DNA from: a bacterium UBA1459
GTDB lineage: Bacteria; Pseudomonadota; Alphaproteobacteria; CAJXXZ01; UBA1459
Direction: 5' to 3'
Assembly: GCA_002325765.1 (NCBI GenBank)
Contig: DCST01000001.1
Coordinates: 8,521-19,571 of the forward strand
Length of the DNA stretch: 11,051 nucleotides
Part shown: piece after piece, positions 6,307-11,051 of the stretch
Position numbering within the stretch: position 1 is the first letter of the stretch
Layout of the letters: each line of letters opens with the position of its first letter
Notes under the pieces: generated by a model
Database searches by the model: none
Told to the model about the DNA's origin: nothing
What the model saw: only the letters and a program-made list of their open reading frames with translations
Position numbers and translations under genes: made by a program

Positions 6307-7800
6307 ATGATTATTATATATATTATAGACTTTACTTATGCATCTAATATTAGTTTAAGTAATAAAGAACAACTATATAACAAGTTTTTTAAAAGATCTA
6401 AAGAGTTGATAGAAGAAAAGAATAGAAAATTATGGAATTGGAAGAAGTTAAAACAATCCTCTCAACTTGTACCCAATAAAGAATATATGAATAGTTATCT
6501 TGGAAAAAGATCTCTAGATTCATATCAAGACGCAGAATTAAGTAAGAAATTAGATAGTACATATAAATATTCTAAAAAACAAAATAAATATCTTTTAGCA
6601 TGTGATAATAAATCTTTAAAAATAATACAAACAAGACCGGAACCACAAAAATTATTATCAAATGATACAATATTAAAAATTTTACACCCTTTTACAAATA
6701 GATATAAAAAACAACATAAAAAAAACATTCACAAAAAACAAAAGATAAAGCTATTTATATCAAAAAATAATATAACAATAGAAGAATGTGATAAAATAAT
6801 AAAATATTTATTATTATTATTATCACTTATGGAAAATAAATATCCCAATTCTCATAATCAAGTATCACATATATATTATTCTATACACAAAATGAGTTTA
6901 TATGGAATAGCCTTAAGATATAAAAAAAAATATAAGGACAAAAAAAAACCAAAAGAGTCTATATATCATGTTATTAATTCTTCTACTTCTGAAATACAGT
7001 CTTTAATAACAACAATATATCTAGAACTATTACAAGAATATAACAAAGAAAATCATGATAAAAATCCTAAAATAAAAATTCAAGTCAATAGATTAGTTTC
7101 ATTAATATTACATGGAAAAAAGACGATAGAAATAAATACAATATTTAAAATAACAAAAGTAATTGAATTTATATTTTTTGATCAGTCTAAAAATTCTAAT
7201 ATAATTGAATCTATAATATTCGATATTATTTTGTCAACATTGGATCGATCATCAGAGATATATAAAGTATTATCATGTCATACAACAAGAGTTTTTCTAA
7301 CAATAGAAGAATATCAGAAAACAATAGAGGATCTATTGTTTTTATATTATTACATAAAGATAAACTTACCAAATCATCATATTAAATTATTACATATCGA
7401 AAAATATATAAAAAGATTCTTATTATTGTTAAATATATATTTATATTCAATACAAGAGTCAAATAAAGACGGAAAACAACCTAACCAAAAACAAGACTCA
7501 ATATTTATATGGATAGTAAACGGTAAGAGTAAGATAAAAAATTTAGTACAAAAGGAATTAATAGCACAAGAGGAATTAATAAAACAAAAGCTCAGCATTA
7601 GTCTTCCTTCCCTTGATCTAAGGGAGTATATAATAAAAATACAACCTTATTTAACATATAAAGATATATCTAGTATGCGCAAATTAATAGGTAGTAATCC
7701 TTTATTAGAGATGAGTGACAATAAATATGATAATAACTCAGACTTTGATAAATATGATAATAACTCAGACTTTGGGATAAAAAAAATACAGCTAAAATAA
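6307..7800 (+). CDS. Lysine-rich orphan protein, 497 aa
   Basis: I do not recognise this protein. An in-frame TAA at 6298 fixes ATG 6307 as the first ATG. The N-terminus MIIIYIIDFTYAS is hydrophobic but lacks the usual basic residues, so it is only a weak signal-peptide candidate. The rest is highly charged and lysine-rich (NRYKKQHKKNIHKKQKIK; RYKKKYKDKKK) and mainly helical in appearance, with leucine-rich helices (KIIKYLLLLLSLMENK; YIKRFLLLLNIYLYSI) and a helical KNLVQKELIAQEELIKQK segment near the C-terminus. It ends in two copies of DNKYDNNSDF-type sequence and a short GIKKIQLK tail. Alone between non-coding stretches, it looks like its own transcription unit. An A8 run near the stop joins a further open stretch in the -1 frame (see findings). 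A secreted host-interaction protein is possible but unsupported by any motif. Confidence 0.75.
   Translation: MIIIYIIDFTYASNISLSNKEQLYNKFFKRSKELIEEKNRKLWNWKKLKQSSQLVPNKEYMNSYLGKRSLDSYQDAELSKKLDSTYKYSKKQNKYLLACDNKSLKIIQTRPEPQKLLSNDTILKILHPFTNRYKKQHKKNIHKKQKIKLFISKNNITIEECDKIIKYLLLLLSLMENKYPNSHNQVSHIYYSIHKMSLYGIALRYKKKYKDKKKPKESIYHVINSSTSEIQSLITTIYLELLQEYNKENHDKNPKIKIQVNRLVSLILHGKKTIEINTIFKITKVIEFIFFDQSKNSNIIESIIFDIILSTLDRSSEIYKVLSCHTTRVFLTIEEYQKTIEDLLFLYYYIKINLPNHHIKLLHIEKYIKRFLLLLNIYLYSIQESNKDGKQPNQKQDSIFIWIVNGKSKIKNLVQKELIAQEELIKQKLSISLPSLDLREYIIKIQPYLTYKDISSMRKLIGSNPLLEMSDNKYDNNSDFDKYDNNSDFGIKKIQLK
7721..7774. repeat. Tandem 27-bp exact duplication
   Basis: Bases 7721-7747 and 7748-7774 are identical. 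The period is a multiple of three and duplicates nine residues (NKYDNNSDF / DKYDNNSDF) near the C-terminus of the Lys-rich protein. The acidic, Asn-rich repeat contrasts with the basic body of the protein. Confidence 0.95.
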
Positions 7801-8068
7801 AGCTAAATATACAAAAAATATACCAGACGCAACAGCTCATTAAAACATTTATAAATAAAATAATTATAGAAAATTGTATATTTATTATAATAATTCTCAA
7901 ATACAAAGCCAAATATCTAAAATATTATAAATACAAAATATCATAAATATAGTGATGAACAAAATGATGATAACTGATAAATTATATTAATTAATCTAAT
8001 AAATACTTATAAAAAAATAAAAATATAAATTTAATACTTTTGTAATTATTTTTATCTAAGATTTGATT

Positions 8069-8164
8069 ATGACAAACGAAATTGATGAAAATATTAATAA
8101 AATTAATGAAAATATTAGCGAAATTGATGAAAATATATCTGAATGTAATACTAAATGTGATTGA
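8069..8164 (+). CDS. Micro-ORF, 31 aa, isoleucine-heptad coiled coil
   Basis: ATG 8069 to TGA 8162. After MTN the peptide reads as heptads EIDENIN / KINENIS / EIDENIS followed by ECNTKCD. Isoleucines occur with strict 4-3-4-3-4 spacing, the a/d pattern of a parallel coiled coil, flanked by Glu, Asp, Lys and Asn, and the tail carries two cysteines (C-x3-C). The DNA is three degenerate 21-bp repeats. No Shine-Dalgarno site is seen. It lies alone between the Lys-rich gene and the minus-strand tRNA pair. It could be a true small oligomerising peptide, or a fragment of a lost coiled-coil protein; a chance simple-repeat frame is the third option. Confidence 0.4.
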   Translation: MTNEIDENINKINENISEIDENISECNTKCD

Positions 8165-8232
8165 TAGATTATTTTAATATAATAGATTTAAAAAAAAATA
8201 TCATAACTTTGTTTATTATATATTTATTTGTG

Positions 8233-8306
8233 TGGTAGTGGCGCGGATCGAACGCGCGACCTCTTCGTTATCAACAAAGCGCTCTAACCATCTGAGCTAC
8301 ACAACC
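8233..8306 (-). tRNA. tRNA-Ile(GAU)
   Basis: Read on the minus strand from 8306: acceptor GGTTGTG, D arm TAGCTCAGATGGTTAGAGC, anticodon arm CTTTG-TTGATAA-CGAAG with anticodon GAT, variable loop AGGTC, T arm GCGCG-TTCGATC-CGCGC, acceptor CACTACC and discriminator A. The acceptor stem has a T-T mismatch at pair 4-69; all other arms pair well. No CCA is encoded. It lies 63 bases after tRNA-Arg on the same strand, so the two are probably one transcript. An A9 run at 8190-8198 gives a T9 run on the minus strand downstream, a possible end of the transcript, though the hairpin before it is weak. Confidence 0.96.
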
Positions 8307-8369
8307 AATAAATATATCATAACATAAAATATTCTTAAAATTGAAATAAAATAAAAAAAAGTTCTTAAA

Positions 8370-8443
8370 AGCGCTTGACAAGATTCGAACTCACAACCTC
8401 CAAATCCGTAGTCTGGTGCTCTATCCAATTGAGCTACAAGCGC
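8370..8443 (-). tRNA. tRNA-Arg(ACG)
   Basis: Read on the minus strand from 8443: acceptor GCGCTTG pairs perfectly with CAAGCGC; D arm TAGCTCAATTGGATAGAGC; anticodon arm CCAGA-CTACGGA-TTTGG with anticodon ACG (A34 is expected to be edited to inosine by TadA); T arm GTGAG-TTCGAAT-CTTGT, which relies on three G-T wobble pairs. The base at the discriminator position is T, unusual for bacterial arginine tRNAs, where A or G is normal. No CCA is encoded. Confidence 0.94.
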
Positions 8444-8653
8444 ATAGATAATAATAACATATTTAAGTATTAAGGAAAAAGAAATATAAGATTTAGGTTT
8501 ATAAAATCAAATAAAAATAATAATATAAATAAAATACCAAGTATATAAAAATCATCTCAAGACTTATATTTTAATTAGTACATAAAATTAACTAATAGAT
8601 TATTCTTATTATAAATATAAAAATTATATCATAATTAAATATAGAAAATATAA
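8444..8653. other. AT-rich spacer upstream of the tRNA pair
   Basis: No coding frame, RNA fold or repeat that I can support. It should contain the promoter of the minus-strand tRNA-Arg/tRNA-Ile unit near 8450-8490, but I see no clear -35/-10 pair. Confidence 0.3.
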
Positions 8654-8821
8654 ATTATAATAGTTAATTATACAAATATAACAAAGTATAAATATATATA
8701 TATCATTATTAGAAAAACTAAATTCATCAAATACACAGGAACTAAAAAAGAAAATACAGATTATCTATATTTAGATCAAGAATACGATATTTTACTAAGT
8801 ATTAATAAATTATTTATTTAA
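8654..8821 (+). pseudogene. Possible gene remnant without a start codon
   Basis: A frame of about 55 codons between TAA 8651 and TAA 8819 with no ATG, GTG or TTG start. Its second half, beginning RKTKFIKYTGTKKENTDYL and continuing LDQEYDILLSINKLFI, has the look of real protein sequence and loosely recalls the small phage-type KYIGxTDPLxLxxGKxYEVLSI proteins. That likeness is from memory and weak. It overlaps the end of the minus-strand glycosylase gene by 12 bases. It may equally be a chance open frame in AT-rich DNA. Confidence 0.25.
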
Positions 8822-9304
8822 TTTAAAACAAATCTCTGAAGGAGATATCCATATATTATTTTTGGCTTTCTGCAATTGATCTTCATTTAAATGATTAATC
8901 CAAATATATCCATAATTAATATGATTATTATATATTAATAAATTTACATCAAAAAATTTAATATAAAAATCATAGTCTTTATTTAATAAAGAGCTTTGAT
9001 GTGAATAATTAAGTTGATTCCATGAAAACCACCAAGGCATTTCTGTACTATAATCATCATAATACTTCATTGTATTGTTAAATCCTCTCTTACACCATTC
9101 TTCTATACAGCAGTTTACATAGTATTTCAATGCTTTTTCAAAAGGTAACCACATTATTCTTATTGGATGATTTTTCCATCCTTTTTTATCGGAATGATAT
9201 GAATTAATTAATTGCATACCTTCTACTCTTTGTTTACCTAATCTTTTATTATCCAACACTTTAATTGAATCCAAAACGTTATTAAATGGCATAAATACAT
9301 TCAT
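8810..9304 (-). CDS. Pyrimidine dimer DNA glycosylase family protein (PF03013, MSMEG_6728-like)
   Basis: This resembles the Pyr_excise / MSMEG_6728 family, related by annotation to the T4 endonuclease V type of base-excision enzymes that act on UV-induced pyrimidine dimers. Numbered from M at 9304 (164 residues): start MNVFMPFNN, like the MNTFLP start of family members; the signature VLDNKRLGKQRVE, then GWKNHPIRIMW, the helical region KALKYYVNCCIEEWCKRGF, PWWF, the SHQSSLLNKDYDFY segment that matches SHRSxLLRKxPxHY, and a C-terminal YGYIWINH. The longer frame from 9388 adds 28 hydrophobic residues (MINTYITKIYIIHI...) foreign to the family, so the internal ATG is preferred. No Shine-Dalgarno site is visible. 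It stands alone among frame-broken remnants. Activity on pyrimidine dimers is inferred from family labels; the subfamily is poorly characterised. Confidence 0.8.
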   Translation of the reverse strand: MNVFMPFNNVLDSIKVLDNKRLGKQRVEGMQLINSYHSDKKGWKNHPIRIMWLPFEKALKYYVNCCIEEWCKRGFNNTMKYYDDYSTEMPWWFSWNQLNYSHQSSLLNKDYDFYIKFFDVNLLIYNNHINYGYIWINHLNEDQLQKAKNNIWISPSEICFKLNK

Positions 9305-9349
9305 ATATTGATAGTATTGTAATATATATTTTAATATCATAATTATAAT

Positions 9350-9713
9350 ATGAATAATATAAATTTTTGTAATATAAGTATTAATCAAATAAGTAATAAA
9401 AGTTTTAAATCTATTGAATATTCAATGAAAAAGAATTTAGAAAATTGTCTTGCAATACAAAGACTTCACAAAATAGATAAAGAAAACAAACAGTATAAAA
9501 TCATATATCAAAGAAATCAATTTATACAAAAAAATAGAACATAATTCAAGATTAATTAAATTTATACAACAAAACATAAAATATAATTCAGTATTAAATA
9601 AACCTAAGCAATATATAAAACAATTTAATAAAAATATCAATGAAGTTATTAAGTATAATAGAATTTATGTATTTAAACCTAGTATTCGCAGTCTTGATTA
9701 TTTGGCAATATAG
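9350..9713 (+). pseudogene. Possible frame-broken gene, two overlapping open frames
   Basis: The first frame runs from ATG 9350 to TAA 9542 (64 codons, beginning MNNINFCNISINQISNKS). A second, open from 9477 to TAG 9711, includes EHNSRLIKFIQQNIKY and ends RSLDYLAI. The two overlap by about 65 bases and could be joined at the A7 run 9528-9534, giving a Lys/Asn/Ile-rich helical protein of about 120 residues. I recognise no family. It is divergent from the glycosylase gene (gap 45 bases from its preferred start). A real frameshifted gene, an intact short gene of 64 codons, or chance frames in AT-rich DNA are all possible. Confidence 0.35.
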
Positions 9714-9748
9714 TATGTTTATGTGATAAATAAATATAAGTAGAAGTA

Positions 9749-10336
9749 ATGAAAAATAATCAAGTTATAATAAATCTTATTTCACAAGTTATTTTAGAAG
9801 TTTATATAATTTCTGTAAATGTAAAAATAAAATATTTTAGTATTTTCGCAATAAAAAAACAAGAAATAATAACAAATAAGAACGATATATCAAGCATAGA
9901 AAACCTAAATACAGATAATTTTATTTCTAAAGAACAACAAGATAATAAATTAAATCAAGTATTACAGATAAAAGACAAATACAGAAAATAGAATTAGAAT
10001 TTTCTGAAATTAAATTAACATTAATAGAATTTAAAATAAAAAAATTAGATATACCTATAATTAAAATAAAAGAAATAGAGGCTCCTAATAAAAAGCCTCT
10101 AATTCTATATAATACATAAATATAGACTACTATACCTTTAAAAAGAGATAAAATACTAAATAATATTATAAAAAGTAACAATAAGTGTTGAAACTATTGA
10201 TTCAAAAACATCTATATATCTTGGAATAGAAATTGATTTTAGACAAAGATATTTAATAGAAGATTATAAAAAAACTTCATCTAATGATAAGATATTAGAA
10301 TTATCTAAAACTTTAAGTAATAATCTAAATTATTAA
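9749..10336 (+). pseudogene. Possible decayed gene in three frame-shifted pieces
   Basis: Three open stretches follow each other on the plus strand: ATG 9749 to TAG 9989 (80 codons, starting MKNNQVIINLISQVI); a second frame open from 9949 to TAA 10117, containing KIELEFSEIKLTLIEFKIKK and EIEAPNKKPLILYNT; and a third open from 10172 to TAA 10334, containing TSIYLGIEIDFRQRYLIED. The pieces have regular amphipathic or strand-like patterns that look like former coding sequence, and the total of about 190 codons would fit one ordinary gene. No family is recognised. The first ATG has a weak AGAAG before it. Chance open frames in AT-rich DNA remain possible, so confidence is low. Confidence 0.33.
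10076..10101 (-). terminator. Hairpin, possible minus-strand terminator
   Basis: TAGAGGCT (10076-10083) pairs perfectly with AGCCTCTA (10094-10101) across a 10-base loop, one of the few GC-containing hairpins in the window. On the minus strand it is followed by TTTCTTTTATTTTAATT, which fits an intrinsic terminator; on the plus strand no T run follows. No convincing minus-strand gene ends here, so it may instead be an accident within a decayed coding frame. Confidence 0.3.
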
Positions 10337-10403
10337 TGATTTTTATAATCTGCCTCAATTATCATGTAATAATAAAATAATCAATAATGCAATAAAATAA
10401 TAG

Positions 10404-10709
10404 ATGAATATCGGTAAATATTATGAAAATAAAGCAGTTGAGTATCTTATTTCTCAACAATATGAAATATTATATAAAAATTATAGATATAAAAAAATAG
10501 AAATAGATATTATTGCAAAGAAAGATGAAGAAATTATAATATGTGAAGTGAAATATAGAGGTAATATAAATTTTCTAACCATTTCAGATAAGCAGAAGAA
10601 AAATATAGATGATTTTATTAGTATATTTTATTCAGATGATAATGTAAGATTTGATCTCATAATTTTTACTAAAGATCAATTTGAGCATATTCAAAATGCA
10701 TATTTATAA
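10404..10709 (+). CDS. yraN: YraN family (UPF0102) endonuclease-like protein
   Basis: A 101-residue protein of the YraN/UPF0102 family, which has a restriction-endonuclease-like PD-(D/E)XK fold and no settled biological role (its neighbours in many genomes suggest DNA-related work). Visible family marks: the N-terminal GKYYENKAVEYLISQQYEIL segment (family G...E..A..yL...Gy.iL), KNYRYKKIEIDIIAK with Glu33 and Asp35, the core ICEVKYR with Glu48 and Lys50, a helix SDKQKKNIDDFISIF, and RFDLIIF followed by IQNAYL near the C-terminus. The catalytic-type D-ExK set is present. It is shorter than the usual 115-125 residues, by trimming in loops. It starts at the first ATG, without an obvious Shine-Dalgarno site, and lies 45 bases upstream of tRNA-Leu(GAG) on the same strand. 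Confidence 0.9.
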   Translation: MNIGKYYENKAVEYLISQQYEILYKNYRYKKIEIDIIAKKDEEIIICEVKYRGNINFLTISDKQKKNIDDFISIFYSDDNVRFDLIIFTKDQFEHIQNAYL

Positions 10710-10754
10710 ATTTGCATAAAAAAAATAAAAAATATGTTATATTTATTTTATAAA

Positions 10755-10836
10755 GCAGTTGTGATGAAATGGTAGACATGTAACCTTGAGGTGGTTATGA
10801 CGTAAAGTCGTGAGGGTTCAAATCCCTCCAACTGCA
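10755..10836 (+). tRNA. tRNA-Leu(GAG)
   Basis: Acceptor GCAGTTG pairs perfectly with CAACTGC; D arm TGATGAAATGGTAGACAT; anticodon arm TAACC-TTGAGGT-GGTTA with anticodon GAG; class II variable arm ATGACGTAAAGTCGT; T arm GAGGG-TTCAAAT-CCCTC, fully paired; discriminator A as expected for leucine. No CCA is encoded. An imperfect A/T inverted repeat (about 10718-10750) precedes it. Confidence 0.97.
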
Positions 10837-10841
10837 AGGAG
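10836..10841 (+). promoter_or_regulatory. Strong Shine-Dalgarno site next to the tRNA 3' end
   Basis: AAGGAG ends 10 bases before ATG 10852 and its first base is the discriminator base of tRNA-Leu(GAG). It is the most canonical ribosome-binding site in the window; most other genes here have none. It supports ATG 10852 as a real start and implies that the tRNA and the gene share a transcript, with tRNA 3' processing falling at the edge of the site. Confidence 0.7.
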
Positions 10842-10851
10842 CTATTAAAAA

Positions 10852-11051
10852 ATGAAAGAAGACATTTTTGCAAAAGAAATTAAAAATGAAAAAAAAAGCG
10901 CCGCAGATCATTTCTTTAGAGGAAACGATGAAAAACTTACCTTATATACAACTACTACAGAAAGTAGAACAAAATTAAGACAAGTATTTAATAATAAAAT
11001 AATAGAAAAGAAAGAAGTACAAACCTTAATACAAAGAGAGGAAGTCACTAT
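10852..11051 (+). CDS. Unrecognised protein, N-terminal part only
   Basis: Open from ATG 10852 through the right edge (66 codons visible). It begins MKEDIFAKEIKNEKKSAADH, followed by FFRGNDEKLTLYTTTTESRT and a basic, helical VFNNKIIEKKEVQTLIQREE. It is charged, with no signal peptide or membrane segment in the visible part. The GC content at AGCGCCGCAG is locally higher than its surroundings. I recognise no family; too little is visible for a function. It is preceded by a strong AAGGAG site and starts 15 bases after tRNA-Leu(GAG), so both are probably on one transcript. Confidence 0.6.
   Translation, partial: MKEDIFAKEIKNEKKSAADHFFRGNDEKLTLYTTTTESRTKLRQVFNNKIIEKKEVQTLIQREEVT

Noticed and set aside
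6525-6728. Minus-strand frame inside the Lys-rich gene
   Set aside because: Phe/Leu-rich mirror of Lys-rich codons on the other strand; no independent signal.
7377-7912. Two minus-strand frames (7377-7598 and 7670-7912)
   Set aside because: Shadows of the Lys-rich gene and its AT-rich tail; low-complexity composition.
9437-9640. Minus-strand frame of 67 codons
   Set aside because: Complement of Lys/Asn/Ile-rich sequence on the plus strand; Phe/Leu/Ile-rich with no motif.
9927-10181. Minus-strand hydrophobic frame of 84 codons, possibly a membrane protein
   Set aside because: Its hydrophobicity is what the complement of Lys/Glu/Asn-rich coding DNA gives; no start signal or family. Kept only as a caveat because the hairpin at 10076-10101 has minus-strand terminator character.
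1-11051. CRISPR array, insertion sequence or biosynthetic cluster
   Set aside because: No regularly spaced repeats, no transposase motifs, no terminal inverted repeats with target duplications, and no pathway-type gene set.

Overview
The window is strongly AT-rich DNA with bacterial genes, standard stop codons (TGA is used as a stop and Trp is TGG), tRNA genes without an encoded CCA, and many A/T homopolymers. The recognisable genes are der (GTPase), a Bax-inhibitor-1 family membrane protein, a YraN-type endonuclease-like protein, a COG2945-like alpha/beta hydrolase and a Pyr_excise-type DNA glycosylase. Together with the low GC, weak ribosome-binding sites and several broken reading frames, this suggests a reduced-genome bacterium. 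An intracellular alphaproteobacterial (Rickettsiales/Holosporales-like) symbiont is the best guess; this is inference, because no rRNA or other phylogenetic marker is present.

Layout. 1-1322: two minus-strand genes, an alpha/beta hydrolase followed by a proline/lysine-rich repeat protein that runs off the left edge. 1439-1882: an unrecognised plus-strand gene. 2018-2773: a minus-strand BI-1 family protein, divergent from der. 2852-5804: a plus-strand run of der and two unrecognised genes, the second very aromatic. 5808-5888: tRNA-Leu(UAA), minus strand, 3 bases after that run. 5889-6306: non-coding, with a near-perfect hairpin of about 100 nt at 6025-6125. 6307-7800: a large lysine-rich orphan that ends in a 9-residue duplication and an A8 run. 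8069-8164: a 31-residue micro-ORF with perfect isoleucine heptads. 8233-8443: tRNA-Arg(ACG) and tRNA-Ile(GAU) as a minus-strand pair. 8810-9304: a Pyr_excise-family DNA repair glycosylase, surrounded by short interrupted open frames (about 8654-8821, 9350-9713, 9749-10336) that look like decaying genes. 10404-10709: yraN. 10755-10836: tRNA-Leu(GAG). The window ends in an unrecognised CDS whose Shine-Dalgarno site abuts the tRNA 3' end.

The strongest observation concerns der. Its only good start codon (ATG 2852) is out of frame with the GTPase body because of an A9 run at 2858-2866. One extra A restores a complete N-terminus and P-loop. Two other loci (A8 at 7779-7786, A7 at 9528-9534) also have an open continuation in another frame at a poly-A run. 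That raises transcriptional slippage, programmed frameshifting or homopolymer sequencing error as a shared theme. No coherent new multi-gene system (defence, secretion, biosynthetic) could be made out; several orphan genes remain without a function.
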